From Algibacter lectus (lineage in GTDB: Bacteria; Bacteroidota; Bacteroidia; Flavobacteriales; Flavobacteriaceae), in contig NZ_FOLN01000003.1 in the NCBI RefSeq assembly GCF_900112395.1, positions 496,001 through 560,000 of the forward strand: a stretch of DNA of 64,000 nt. Direction: 5' to 3'. Within the stretch, counting starts at the first letter, position 1. Every line of letters starts with the position of its first letter. This document shows, piece after piece, positions 7,728-17,252 of the stretch. The notes beneath the pieces were generated by a model. It did not search any database. It had not been told where the DNA came from and worked only from the letters and a program-made list of their open reading frames with translations. The position numbers were made by a program, and so were the translations under genes.

Positions 7728-9195
7728 TTTGCTGTAAATTAGAGTTAAGTTCGATGTTGCTATCTGGTATAGGAAGTATGTATTTTCCTGAAGGATAAAT
7801 TAAGTTGCAAGTTTGCGATACGCAGTCTGCACCTCTTACAATATTTTGTTGAAACCTCGCTAAATCGAATAAATATTGAGCTTCAAAACACATTTCTTTT
7901 CGGCGTTCTAATAAAAGTGCATCCTCTAAATTGGTAGTCTCCGTTAATAGTGTGGCATTTGCTCGGTTTCTTAATATATTGATGTCGTCTTTACAATCTT
8001 CTAGGTTTTCAAGTCCTAATGATGCTTCGGCTCTTATTAAATACATTTCACTTAATCTGATGGCTACAAAGCCTGGGTTATCTTGAAATTTTTTGGTGAA
8101 ATAATAGGGGCGATCTTCTAATTCACCATCAATTAAGGTTGGTAAATTGGTTTCAAGAAAAAGTTGTCCTCGCAAATCGTTAGTTTCAAAAAGGTTTAGT
8201 AAATCTTCCGAGGCTACATAGTCTGCATAATCTATAGTTGAGGTAAAACCATAAGAACTCGATAGTGAGCCACCAACTGTACCGCCAGTATCCCGCGGAA
8301 TTGAAAACTCTAGCAATACTTCAGAAATTGGTAAGTCTGTTTTTTCCCATTCTGCTATATAATCTTCCGAAGGTGTTAGTGTTTTTCCAGAATTCAGAAT
8401 CACTTCATTTGCCAAATCGTAAGCATTTTGCCAATCGTATTTAGAAATGTAAACTCGAGCAAGTAAAGCTTGAGTGCTTACTTTATTGAAATAAGAATAG
8501 GTTGGTCCATCTAAAAGTAAAGTGTTGGAGTAGTTGTTTATTGCTGAAGTTAAATCGTCAATAATTAAATCGTAGGTTGTTGCTAAGGTTTCTCTAGATG
8601 GGTACGTAATGCCGTTGGTTAAGGTTGTTTTGCTGTATACGAGTCCTAAATGACTAGCATCTGCAGTATAACCATAATTTTGCGCATATACTTGCGATAA
8701 TATAAAGTGAACATAAGCTCTAATGGTTAAGGCTTCGGCTCTTATTTGATTTTTTATATTATCATTAGAATCTGTTAGTGCATTCACATATTCTAGAATA
8801 AGATTTGTTTGATTTATAATATCGTAGCTGTCATCATAAAACCCGTCTAAATTACTGTCATCTGCTATATCTGTAAAGTTGTAAACGTTTTCTATATTAA
8901 AAGGTACCGTAATTTGCCCCGTATTATTACCCGTTTCTGTTGGTGTAAAGGTGATATTGCCAGCTTGCATATCGGCGTAAGTGGCATAGCGCTCGCCTCT
9001 AACGTTGGCTTCTAAATCATGATAAGCACCATTTAGTGCGGTTACCACACCATCTGTAGTGTCTAATAATTCTGTGATAGATGTTTGAGACCCTGGTTCT
9101 TGTTCTAAAAAGCTACTGCAATTAAAGCAAGTTAGTAGCAAAGCTATTAGGGTGTGTTTCGAAAATTGCTTGAGTTGTTTTGTTTGTATCATCAC
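7714..9195 (-). CDS. SusD/RagB family surface lipoprotein
   Basis: A 493-residue lipoprotein (TCFNCSSFLEQEP, Cys about 26) with SusD landmarks: the N-terminal FLEQEPGSQTSITELLDTTDGVVTALNGAYHDL, TPR-like helices with IRAEALTIRAYVHFILSQVYA, and the C-terminal region IRLSEMYLIRAEASLGL ... LLERRKEMCFEAQYLFDLARF. SusD proteins form a lid on the SusC barrel and capture the ligand outside the outer membrane. It follows the susC gene by 1 base and overlaps the next gene by 14. The family is best known for glycans, but some pairs move peptides or other nutrients. No carbohydrate enzyme lies nearby. Confidence 0.95.
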   Translation of the reverse strand: MMIQTKQLKQFSKHTLIALLLTCFNCSSFLEQEPGSQTSITELLDTTDGVVTALNGAYHDLEANVRGERYATYADMQAGNITFTPTETGNNTGQITVPFNIENVYNFTDIADDSNLDGFYDDSYDIINQTNLILEYVNALTDSNDNIKNQIRAEALTIRAYVHFILSQVYAQNYGYTADASHLGLVYSKTTLTNGITYPSRETLATTYDLIIDDLTSAINNYSNTLLLDGPTYSYFNKVSTQALLARVYISKYDWQNAYDLANEVILNSGKTLTPSEDYIAEWEKTDLPISEVLLEFSIPRDTGGTVGGSLSSSYGFTSTIDYADYVASEDLLNLFETNDLRGQLFLETNLPTLIDGELEDRPYYFTKKFQDNPGFVAIRLSEMYLIRAEASLGLENLEDCKDDINILRNRANATLLTETTNLEDALLLERRKEMCFEAQYLFDLARFQQNIVRGADCVSQTCNLIYPSGKYILPIPDSNIELNSNLQQNDTY

Positions 9196-9196
9196 C

Positions 9197-12100
9197 TTAA
9201 AATTTTGCGTTTAATCCTATTGAAATTGTTCTGGCTTGTGGGTAGCTAAATCTAAATTCACTAATACCGTTTCTGCCATTCAGGCTTTTTTCCTTATACC
9301 AATAAAGCACATTAGAAACATCGGTATAAATAGATAATGCATCTAAAAAACTAACGCTATTTTGCGGAAAGCTATAGTTTAAATTCACGTTACTTATTCT
9401 TAAAGACGTAGCGTCGTATAGGTACTTATCGTAATTAGAAATGGTTGGGTTGTTACTGGTTACAATTGGGTTTAGAGCAACATCGCCTTGGTTTCTCCAG
9501 TAATCATAAGCGTTAACCGATAGGTTTCTGTTTGAAGTAATATTGTATTTGGCAATAAGTTCATCTTCTGCTAAATAATCACCTCCTATTTGAAAGCTTC
9601 CTCGAATAGATAAACTTAAGTTATTATTGAAGGTAAATGTGTTGTTGAAACCACCGTATGCGTCGGGCTGATAATCTCCAATAGGAACCCAATCGGCACT
9701 GCTAAATAAGCTATTGTAAGTTACGGCGTCGTAAATTTCGCCATCTTTTTTAAGTAAATCACGCCCTGTAGCAGGATCGATACCTGCCCATTTAATACCC
9801 CAAATAGTAGAAGTACTATAGCCTACTTTTTGTGCCAATGCAATTTCTGAAGTTGAAAACTCACTTCCTAAACCTTTAAGCTCTGTAACTTCACTTTGTA
9901 GTGTAGAAATGTTGAATGAAGTGGTCCATTTAAAATTTTCTTTTTGAAACCATTTAAAACTTGTTGATAGTTCTAGCCCTTTATTGTACATGCTTGCAGC
10001 GTTAATTTGGATGGAGCTATAGCCTGTTTCAGAAGGTATGTTTCTACTTGTAATAAGGTCTTTAATATCGTCGTAATAATATTCAAGCGTAACGCTAACC
10101 GTGTTTAAAAAGTTAAAATTTAAACCTGCATTAAATTTTTTGTTCTTTTCCCAACTCAGTTCGCCGTTAGGAGCTGCAGATGGGTAGGCGATGTTTAAAT
10201 TGTTATAGCCATTATCATCAATGGTGTATAAGCCTTTAGAACGGTAAGAGCCTATTCTAGAGTTTCCTGTAGTTCCGTAGCTTAATTTAAGTTTTAATAA
10301 ATCAACCCAATTATTAGTGTTTAAAAAATTCTCGTTAGATAAAATCCAACTTACACCAGCACCTCCTGTGTAGGCCACATTAGTATCGTCTCCAAAAACA
10401 GAACTTTGGTCTCGCCTAAAATTTGCGAGAATAAAATAGCGTTTTTTGTAATTGTAATTAAGTTGTGAAAAGAGTGATACTTTAGAGTTATTGCTAATAT
10501 CCGAACTATAGGTTTGGTTACCTGTAGATTCATCGTCAGTCGTTGAAGGATCATCATCTTGAACCGCATCGGTAACGCCGTTTATAATATTGGGGTTTAC
10601 AAAGCCACGACCAGAAGCATAATCGAGGTCGACATTTTCTTCTGTAAGTTCAACACCAAAAATACCATCGAAAGCGCTGTTTTCGGTTATTTGTTTGTTA
10701 TAAAGCGCTCGTGTTTGCCAGTTCCATTTATTGGTGTGTCTGTTGTTTATTAAGCGACGACCATAGAGGGGGTAGGATATATCATTTAGCGTAAAACTAC
10801 CATTAAGTTGACCGCTTTCATTTTCTCCAGAAAAATAACGGTCTTGTTCCTTATCTCTGTAAGAAAGACCAAAAAGAGACGATATGTTTAAGTCTTTTGT
10901 AATATGATAAGTAGCTTGTAAGCTTCCTAGCATACCATAACTATTAGAAGTGTTTTTGTTTTGATCAATAGCTGCTAATGGATTACCTAAGCCGGTAACA
11001 CCAACATTAGCATAAGAACCATCTTCGTTATAAGGCGATAAGGTTGGTGCAAAAGCATAGCTGTAATAAATGTTTGGGGCATCTTTTGCAACGTAGCTCG
11101 GACTTAAAGATAAGTTGATGTCTAATTTTTTATGACGATACCCTAAGTTAATACTTGCGTTTAACTGTTTGTTGGTATTCCCTTTTTGAGGTTCGTCTAT
11201 TTCTTTATAGGTTAAACTCGTACGGTATGAAAAGGCTTCCGAAGCTCCAGATACGCTAAAGTTATATTTGTTGTAAACTCCTGTGCCATTCAGTAAGTTA
11301 AACCAATCGGTGTCTACGCCGTTGTAAGGTGTTGGTGTGTATCCAATGGTTGTGTTTTTTAAGTATTCATTTCTCAGTTCGTGGTATTGAGAGCCACTTA
11401 AATATTCAATTTGATTAATTGCAGATGAAATTCCTAATTGTGATGAAAACCCAAATTTAGCTGAGCCTTTTTTTCCTTTTTTTGTGGTAATTAAAATAAC
11501 ACCATTGGCGGCATCGGCACCATAAATACTAACGGCAGCGGCATCTTTTAGAACCGTGAAACTTTCAATGTTTTCGGGAGAAATTTGGGATAATGGATTC
11601 GATAAATCTTCGGAAGAACTTCCGTTAGCATCAAAAAAGTTGTTGTCTATAGCCATTTCTTCGGCCATAATAACACCATCAATAATAATAAGCGGTTGTG
11701 TTGATGTTCCGTATACAGCACCGTTTAAAGGTGTTAAACTACCTTGTCCGCGAATGTTGATACTTACCGGCCCGCCTATTCCAGATGTATTTTCAATATA
11801 AACACCGGCTATTTGCCCGTCTACCATTTTATCAATACTTTCCGAAGCCTGATCTACCGCAATATCTTTAGCATTAAGCGTTTCTATACTTCCAACAATT
11901 TCTTCTCTAAGTGTTTTTGTTCCGTAAGATGATGTAATAACCACCTGGTCGAGTTCATCAGCAGCTTCCTTTAAGTAAAACGCAAATTTAGATTTATCTC
12001 CAACGACCTGAGTAATGGTTTGCATGCCTAAATAATGTGCCTCAAGTTCTATGCTGTTGAGGTTGTTGCCTTGTAATCGATAAGTGAACTCACCATTAAA

Positions 12101-12556
12101 ATTGGTTATAGCACCTCGTTTTGTGCCTTTTATTAATACCGTAGCACCAGGTAAAGGAAGGTTGTCGGGGCTAGTATAAACAACTCCAGATATTAACCTT
12201 TGCTCTGTGTTTTTAGTGACGGTAGGAGTGTAAGTTATTTGTTTTTCAACCAGAAGTATTTGGTTGTTTTTTATAACGTAGGTGAGTTCTGTGTTTTCTA
12301 GCAATTTGTTTAATGCTATTTCTAGACTTACGTTGCTCACATTTAGGCTTACCTTTTTGTTGAGGTCTATTTTGTTTGCATTATAAATAGAGCGGTATGT
12401 AGATTGTTGCTCTATTAATTTTAAAACCGATCCAAAAGGTTGCTCTGTGGCGTTAATTGAAATGGTATTAGATTGTGCGTTAGCACTGTTGCAAAGCAAA
12501 ATAATTCCAAAGGCGAGAATTAGTACTTTTACATGTTGGTTCAAAAAATGCTTCAT
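9197..12556 (-). CDS. SusC/RagA family TonB-linked outer membrane transporter with STN domain
   Basis: A 1119-residue protein in this order: a signal peptide (1-27), an STN domain (about 30-105) that includes the stretch FGSVLKLIEQQS, a carboxypeptidase-D regulatory-like domain (about 123-200, ISGVVYTSPDNLPLPGATV), a TonB plug (about 215-360, with ETLNAKDIAVDQASESIDKM and FTVLKDAAAVSIYG), then a 22-strand barrel ending SIGLNAKF. The STN domain is the signalling module that contacts a FecR-type anti-sigma factor, and such a gene lies 3 bases upstream. Import is energy-dependent through TonB. The ligand is unknown. Confidence 0.96.
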   Translation of the reverse strand: MKHFLNQHVKVLILAFGIILLCNSANAQSNTISINATEQPFGSVLKLIEQQSTYRSIYNANKIDLNKKVSLNVSNVSLEIALNKLLENTELTYVIKNNQILLVEKQITYTPTVTKNTEQRLISGVVYTSPDNLPLPGATVLIKGTKRGAITNFNGEFTYRLQGNNLNSIELEAHYLGMQTITQVVGDKSKFAFYLKEAADELDQVVITSSYGTKTLREEIVGSIETLNAKDIAVDQASESIDKMVDGQIAGVYIENTSGIGGPVSINIRGQGSLTPLNGAVYGTSTQPLIIIDGVIMAEEMAIDNNFFDANGSSSEDLSNPLSQISPENIESFTVLKDAAAVSIYGADAANGVILITTKKGKKGSAKFGFSSQLGISSAINQIEYLSGSQYHELRNEYLKNTTIGYTPTPYNGVDTDWFNLLNGTGVYNKYNFSVSGASEAFSYRTSLTYKEIDEPQKGNTNKQLNASINLGYRHKKLDINLSLSPSYVAKDAPNIYYSYAFAPTLSPYNEDGSYANVGVTGLGNPLAAIDQNKNTSNSYGMLGSLQATYHITKDLNISSLFGLSYRDKEQDRYFSGENESGQLNGSFTLNDISYPLYGRRLINNRHTNKWNWQTRALYNKQITENSAFDGIFGVELTEENVDLDYASGRGFVNPNIINGVTDAVQDDDPSTTDDESTGNQTYSSDISNNSKVSLFSQLNYNYKKRYFILANFRRDQSSVFGDDTNVAYTGGAGVSWILSNENFLNTNNWVDLLKLKLSYGTTGNSRIGSYRSKGLYTIDDNGYNNLNIAYPSAAPNGELSWEKNKKFNAGLNFNFLNTVSVTLEYYYDDIKDLITSRNIPSETGYSSIQINAASMYNKGLELSTSFKWFQKENFKWTTSFNISTLQSEVTELKGLGSEFSTSEIALAQKVGYSTSTIWGIKWAGIDPATGRDLLKKDGEIYDAVTYNSLFSSADWVPIGDYQPDAYGGFNNTFTFNNNLSLSIRGSFQIGGDYLAEDELIAKYNITSNRNLSVNAYDYWRNQGDVALNPIVTSNNPTISNYDKYLYDATSLRISNVNLNYSFPQNSVSFLDALSIYTDVSNVLYWYKEKSLNGRNGISEFRFSYPQARTISIGLNAKF

Positions 12557-12559
12557 CTA

Positions 12560-13669
12560 TTAATTGTTGCTAATTATTATTTGGTTGTCTTCTATGCTGT
12601 AATCAAAATATGTATCGAACTTTAGTAAATCCAATATGTCGGCTAGGCTCGATGTTTTGAAGTTTATTGTTCCGCTAAATTCTTGAGCTTCTAGTAAGCT
12701 GTTGTTATTAATTATTTTTACATTAAAAGCGCGTTCTAACTTTTTGGAAAAAGAGCTAAAATGTGCTGAATCAAGAATAATTTCTCCATGTATCCAGGCG
12801 GTATACAAATGTGTGTTTACTTGTTTTAAGTTAAAAACCTTAGATGCAGGGTTCCATGTTGCTTTATGGTTAGGTGTTATTAACGCGTTGTTATTGCTGT
12901 TGTTTAGATTGTAAACTTGAACCGATCCTTCTACTAAAACACATGAGGTTGTTGAGTTTTCTGGATAAGCATTTACATTAAATTTCGTACCTAAAACTTT
13001 TACTGCTATATCGTTTATGTTAACTATAAAAGGATTTGCCTTGTCTTCTTTAACTTCAAAAAAAGCTTCACCAGTTAAATACACTAAGCGGTTACTGTTG
13101 TTGCTAAATTGTTTTGGGTATTTAAAGGTAGTTCCGGAGTTTAAGTACACTTTTGTGCCATCGGATAATGTGACTTTAAATGTTTTGCCTAACGGAATAT
13201 TTAAAGTGTGATACTCGATAGGAGCTGATGTTTTTGATGTTTTATATATAATTTCGTTATTATTTTGTTCAGCAATAACTTCTCCCGATTGGTCTGTAAC
13301 ATGTTGGATCAAGGAGTCTAGTTTAATACTGCTGCCTTCAATTTCTAAAACAATAGTGTTGTTTGGTTCTGGGGTTTGGTTAGTGTTAATCCATACCAAT
13401 CTACCGATAGCTATGAATAGAACTAAAACGGCAGCATACTTAATCCATACTTTATATTTAGTAGGTTTTGCTTTGGGTATTTTATTTTGAAGTGCTTTCC
13501 ATGCTAAGTCTTTGTCTGTATTGGAAACTTCGGTTAATGCCCATGCTTTTTTTAAGGCTATAAATTCCTTTTTGTTAGCTTCGGACGCATCAATCCACTC
13601 AAAAATTAATTCAACTTCTTTTTCAGTGGCATCGCCATTTAAATATTTAGTTATTAAATTCGAAATCAT
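12560..13669 (-). CDS. FecR family anti-sigma factor / signal transducer
   Basis: A 369-residue inner-membrane protein. The N-terminal cytoplasmic region (about 1-70) begins NLITKYLNGDATEKEVELIFEWI, the usual sigma-binding helix set. One membrane segment follows at about 77-95. The periplasmic FecR domain includes GKTFKVTLSDGTKVYLNSGTTFKYP and VYLTGEAFFEV. The C-terminal DUF4974 domain (about 285-369, FSKKLERAFNVKI) resembles the STN fold. It is expected to pass ligand occupancy of the adjacent SusC to the sigma factor encoded 221 bases upstream. The spacer to the sigma gene may hold the operon's regulated promoter. Confidence 0.95.
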   Translation of the reverse strand: MISNLITKYLNGDATEKEVELIFEWIDASEANKKEFIALKKAWALTEVSNTDKDLAWKALQNKIPKAKPTKYKVWIKYAAVLVLFIAIGRLVWINTNQTPEPNNTIVLEIEGSSIKLDSLIQHVTDQSGEVIAEQNNNEIIYKTSKTSAPIEYHTLNIPLGKTFKVTLSDGTKVYLNSGTTFKYPKQFSNNSNRLVYLTGEAFFEVKEDKANPFIVNINDIAVKVLGTKFNVNAYPENSTTSCVLVEGSVQVYNLNNSNNNALITPNHKATWNPASKVFNLKQVNTHLYTAWIHGEIILDSAHFSSFSKKLERAFNVKIINNNSLLEAQEFSGTINFKTSSLADILDLLKFDTYFDYSIEDNQIIISNN

Positions 13670-13890
13670 GATGTGCTAATTTTATTTGGTTTTTTTAGTT
13701 GGTACTACAATAATGAGTACACGCCAATATTTAAAAACCCTAAAAAATAAAATTATTCTTATTTAGACTTATTAAAAATAATTGCAAAAGTATAATAATT
13801 ATTGACTTTACCGGATGGTAGACAGATAAATATTTGATGCTTTAAAAGGAAGTAAATGTGATGTCGCTTAAAGCGGAATACTAGTTTTGT

Positions 13891-14496
13891 TTAGTGTTTA
13901 GATAGGATAAGCGTAATAAGAACTAGAGGAAGGTAATCGGATAAATTTAATCTTAAAATTTTCAAAGCTTTGGTCATGTGAGCTTCAACAGTTTTTACGG
14001 TAACATTTAATTCGTTGGCTATATCTTGGTTTTTTTTGTTTTCGAAGCGTTTTTTTAAGAATATCACTTTTGTTTTTTCAGGTAGGTTTTCAATAGATTT
14101 TGAGATTAAGTCTTCTAATTCCGATAAAGCTAAGGTGTCGAAACTCATAGAATTTAAAATATCGAAATCTAATTCTCGTTCTTTTTCATTTAATGTTTTA
14201 CTCTTATATCGTTCTTTAACCTGGTTGTGTCTAATAGCGTTTAAGCATTTAGATTTGGCATAGGTATATAAAAAAGACTCTACGCCACTAACTTTTTCAA
14301 TTTTACCTTTATTGAGCCATAGGTTTAAAAAGGCATCTTGAGTTATGCCCGAAGATTGGGGTTTGTCGTAAATAAATTGAATGCAAAACCCTAAAATATG
14401 ACTATAATATTTATTAAAGAAATACTCAAAAGCCTTCTCGTTACCCGATTTTAGGTTTTTAAAGTTGAGTAATTCGGTTTTGCTATAATCGTGCAT
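13891..14496 (-). CDS. ECF RNA polymerase sigma factor (FecI-like)
   Basis: The protein is 201 residues from the ATG at 14496. The frame is open further upstream to 14568, but that part reads as a hydrophobic stretch unlike the family. The -7 promoter element at 14539-14546 also lies inside it, so the ATG at 14496 is preferred. Region 2 contains NEKAFEYFFNKYYSHILGFC and the SGITQDAFLNLWL segment. Region 4 has the helix-turn-helix NKKNQDIANELNVTVKTVEAHMTKALKILR. An odd feature is the hydrophobic C-terminal tail (YLPLVLITLILS). It should transcribe the SusCD locus once released by the FecR protein. Confidence 0.92.
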   Translation of the reverse strand: MHDYSKTELLNFKNLKSGNEKAFEYFFNKYYSHILGFCIQFIYDKPQSSGITQDAFLNLWLNKGKIEKVSGVESFLYTYAKSKCLNAIRHNQVKERYKSKTLNEKERELDFDILNSMSFDTLALSELEDLISKSIENLPEKTKVIFLKKRFENKKNQDIANELNVTVKTVEAHMTKALKILRLNLSDYLPLVLITLILSKH

Positions 14497-14538
14497 TGAG
14501 AGCTGTAAAGAGACACTTTGTTTAAAAGTGATGAACAC

Positions 14539-14546
14539 CAAAAATA
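14539..14546 (-). promoter_or_regulatory. -7 promoter element of the sigma factor gene
   Basis: Minus-strand TATTTTTG matches the Bacteroidota consensus TAnnTTTG. It would start transcription near 14533, giving a leader of about 37 bases to the ATG at 14496. A -33 TTG is present but only 15 bases away, shorter than usual. Confidence 0.5.
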
Positions 14547-14595
14547 CAATTTTTAAGAAAACAAGCACTATGGACTGATAAAGTGTGCTATTTTA

Positions 14596-15477
14596 TTAAG
14601 AATTAGCCTTTCTAGATCGAATACTTTCGATAACAACCGTAGCCAAAATTAAGGCGCCACCTATAAAAGTATTTATGGTAGGTATCTCGTTTAAAAAGAA
14701 AAATGCGATTATAATACCACATATAGGTTGTGCGCTACCAATGATACTTGCGGTACTTACTGAAAAATGTTTTAAGCTACCAATAAATAACGAATGCCCA
14801 ATGGCTGTAGTTACTAAACCTAAAATAATAAGATAGGGGAATTGGGTTTGCAAATTACTAATATCCATGGTGAACATAACAGGAATAAGTATTATGGCAA
14901 CTATTATGGCTTGCTGCGTCATAAGTACGGTCCCGTTATAATTATCTACATGGCCTTTTAAAATAAGGTTTCTTAAAGCGTAGCATAAGGCTGAAAATAT
15001 ACCGTAAAGAATTCCTTTTAGGTGCGTATTTTCTAGGTTTAAATCTGGCGCTAATATATAGACGCCTAGTAAAACCATAAAACCTAATAGTATGTGTATT
15101 GGGTTTAATTTCGATTTAGTAAAAAAAGGTTCGAGTAATGCGGTTATTACCGGAAATGTAAACATGGCAAGCATGCCTATGGCAACGTTAGATAATTTTA
15201 ATGCATAAAAGTAGGTTACCCAATGCAGTGCTAAAAGTGAAGCGCCTAAAATTATGGTAGGGGCATCTTTTTTTGATTTTATTTTGATGCTGAATTTTTT
15301 ATACCAACAAAACGCGAATAGAAATACTGCGGCTATCGCGCTGCGTCCCCATATAATTACGGGTGTCGGCAAGTCTATAAATTTACCTAATGTGCCAGAT
15401 GTGCTAATAAGTAATGTGGCTAAAGCGAGTAGAAATAAATGATTGTTGTGTTGGTTTTTCATTTGTGTGTGTTGCAA
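14596..15477 (-). CDS. DMT superfamily (EamA/RhaT) transporter
   Basis: A 293-residue protein made almost wholly of about ten hydrophobic segments in two repeated halves, as in EamA exporters. The first half includes LATLLISTSGTLGKFID and PVIIWGRSAIAAVFLFAF. The second includes LKGILYGIFSALCYALRNLILKG and ASIIGSAQPICGIIIAFFFLNEIPT, the signature end of an EamA repeat. Such carriers export metabolites or amino acids, and the substrate cannot be read. The start may instead be the second Met at 15462 (MKNQHNNH). It is transcribed away from the neighbouring repeat element. Confidence 0.88.
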   Translation of the reverse strand: MQHTQMKNQHNNHLFLLALATLLISTSGTLGKFIDLPTPVIIWGRSAIAAVFLFAFCWYKKFSIKIKSKKDAPTIILGASLLALHWVTYFYALKLSNVAIGMLAMFTFPVITALLEPFFTKSKLNPIHILLGFMVLLGVYILAPDLNLENTHLKGILYGIFSALCYALRNLILKGHVDNYNGTVLMTQQAIIVAIILIPVMFTMDISNLQTQFPYLIILGLVTTAIGHSLFIGSLKHFSVSTASIIGSAQPICGIIIAFFFLNEIPTINTFIGGALILATVVIESIRSRKANS

Positions 15478-15520
15478 ATATGCTACTTACTTTGTTTGGA
15501 TTACTAATTGTGCAGGATTG

Positions 15521-15753
15521 GCGCACGTTAGGGATTGAGGCTTTGTTGAAGCTCTTTTTGCACGAGCTTATATTGTCTTAATTAAGATGAAACTTGGTTT
15601 GACCTTTGTGAAAAATAAATAGAACTGAACTTGGTGTGCAAAAAAGCGACTGCCGAAATATTTATATTCATGACTTCTTTAATTTAAAATAAGAATGTAC
15701 GAATAAAGCCCGACCATAACCTCGCCCTTAAAAGCGAGGTTGTGGTAACGCCC
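15521..15753 (-). repeat. Flavobacterial palindromic intergenic repeat, long copy
   Basis: Read on the minus strand, the element begins GGGCGTTACC, continues to GTCGGGCTTT, and ends AATCCCTAACGTGCGC, the same terminal words as the compact copy at 58992-59093. The arms GCTCTTTTTGCAC (15551-15563) and GTGTGCAAAAAAGCG (15634-15648) pair as in that copy but enclose about 70 extra AT-rich bases, so this copy is expanded or decayed. It fills most of the 283-base gap between the transporter and the dipeptidase. Confidence 0.65.
15714..15745. repeat. Stem-loop inside the repeat, next to the dipeptidase stop
   Basis: Arms of 12 bases (CCATAACCTCGC and GCGAGGTTGTGG, one G-T wobble) with an 8-base loop. 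It lies 16 bases after the minus-strand stop of the M20 gene but lacks a T run, so it may stabilise the 3' end rather than terminate. Confidence 0.5.
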
Positions 15754-15760
15754 AAATTAT

Positions 15761-17149
15761 TTATTTTGAAAACTCGGTGAAATATTTATAGAATAACGGA
15801 ATGGTTTCTATGCCTTTTAAGTAGTTCCAAACTCCGAAATGTTCGTTTGGTGAGTGTATGGCATCGCTGTCTAAACCAAAGCCCATGAGTATGGTTTTAC
15901 TTTTTAATTCTTGTTCGAATAGTGCAACAATTGGTATGCTACCGCCGCTACGTTGTGGTATTGGCGCTTTTCCGAAAGTGTCTTGGTAGGCATGGCTTGC
16001 GGCTTTGTAACCTATGCTATCTATTGGTGTTACGTAGCCTTGGCCACCGTGATGTGGTGTTACTTTTACGGTTACGCCTTGGGGTGCAATACTCTCGAAA
16101 TGAGTTTTGAAAAGTTGTGTGATGTTTTTCCAATCTTGGTTTGGTACTAAGCGCATAGATATTTTGGCGTAAGCTTTACTGGCTATTACAGTTTTTGCGC
16201 CTTCACCAGTGTAGCCACCCCAGATACCGTTAACATCTAGTGTTGGGCGTATAGCGTTGCGCTCGTTTGTGGTGTAACCTGTTTCGCCATAAACAGCGTT
16301 GATGTCTAATGCTTTTTTGTAATTTTCTAAACTGAAAGGTGCTTTTGCCATTTGGGCGCGCTCTTCTATAGAGAGATCTTCTACGTTATCGTAAAAACCA
16401 GGAATGGTGATGTGATTGTCTTCGTCGTGTAATGAAGCAATCATTTTTGTTAGCACGTTTATTGGGTTGGCTACAGCGCCACCGTAAAGTCCGGAGTGTA
16501 AATCGCGATTCGGACCCGTAACTTCGACTTCTACATAACTTAAGCCGCGTAAACCTGTGGTTATTGATGGCACATCGTTAGCAATCATTCCGGTGTCGGA
16601 AATTAGAATAACGTCGTTTTTAAGTTTATTGTGGTTGTTTTTTACAAAGGTGGCTAGGTTAGCGCTGCCAACTTCTTCTTCGCCTTCTATCATGAATTTT
16701 ACGTTGCATGGCAGTTGGTTAGTGGAAGTCATAAATTCCATAGCTTTTACATGCATGTACATTTGGCCTTTATCGTCGCAAGCACCACGTGCAAAAATAG
16801 CACCGTCGGGATGTTTTTCTGTTTTTTTAATAACGGGTTCAAATGGAGGTGAATCCCAAAGATTTATTGGATCTGGCGGTTGTACATCGTAATGCCCATA
16901 AACAAGTACAGTTGGCAGGTTTTTATCTATTATTTTTTGTCCGTAAACAATAGGGTAGCCATCTGTCTCGCAAATTTCTACGTTATCGCATCCTGCTTGT
17001 TCTAATCTTAGTTTTACAGCATCGGCTGTTTTTAATACATCGGTTTTGTATGCGGAGTCTGCACTAATAGATGGAATTTTAAGGAGCTCGATGAGTTCGT
17101 CTAAAAATCTATTTTTGTGCTCTAATATGTAGTTTTGAATACTGTTCAT
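15761..17149 (-). CDS. M20 family metallo-dipeptidase
   Basis: A 462-residue cytoplasmic protein with the M20 metal ligands in order: VYGHYDVQPPDP (His, then Asp catalytic region), ARGACDDKGQMYMH (bridging Asp), EGEEEVGS (general-base and metal Glu), ISDTGM (Asp) and the C-terminal IHSPNEHFGVW (His). A dimerisation domain lies between, starting near the RDLHSGLYGGAVANP segment. Length and motifs fit the CNDP/PepV-like dipeptidases of the M20 clan, which release amino acids from dipeptides. No signal peptide is present. It ends close to repeat copy 1. Confidence 0.93.
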   Translation of the reverse strand: MNSIQNYILEHKNRFLDELIELLKIPSISADSAYKTDVLKTADAVKLRLEQAGCDNVEICETDGYPIVYGQKIIDKNLPTVLVYGHYDVQPPDPINLWDSPPFEPVIKKTEKHPDGAIFARGACDDKGQMYMHVKAMEFMTSTNQLPCNVKFMIEGEEEVGSANLATFVKNNHNKLKNDVILISDTGMIANDVPSITTGLRGLSYVEVEVTGPNRDLHSGLYGGAVANPINVLTKMIASLHDEDNHITIPGFYDNVEDLSIEERAQMAKAPFSLENYKKALDINAVYGETGYTTNERNAIRPTLDVNGIWGGYTGEGAKTVIASKAYAKISMRLVPNQDWKNITQLFKTHFESIAPQGVTVKVTPHHGGQGYVTPIDSIGYKAASHAYQDTFGKAPIPQRSGGSIPIVALFEQELKSKTILMGFGLDSDAIHSPNEHFGVWNYLKGIETIPLFYKYFTEFSK

Positions 17150-17212
17150 GGGCTTGTTTTTCTTTATTTTATCAAAAGTATAAAAAAAAGAATGTTTTTT
17201 TAGTCAAAGAAG

Positions 17213-17242
17213 TTTGCAATTTGAAAATCTTGTTTATATTTG
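17213..17242 (+). promoter_or_regulatory. Promoter of tRNA-Leu(UAG)
   Basis: A -33 TTTG at 17213-17216 and a -7 TATATTTG at 17235-17242 are separated by 18 bases, close to the Bacteroidota consensus. The tRNA begins 10 bases after the -7 element. Confidence 0.75.
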
Positions 17243-17252
17243 CAGTCCTTAA

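Noticed and set aside
14497-14568. Hydrophobic N-terminal extension on the FecI-like sigma factor
   Set aside because: The TATTTTTG promoter element lies inside it, and region 2 begins normally after the ATG at 14496.
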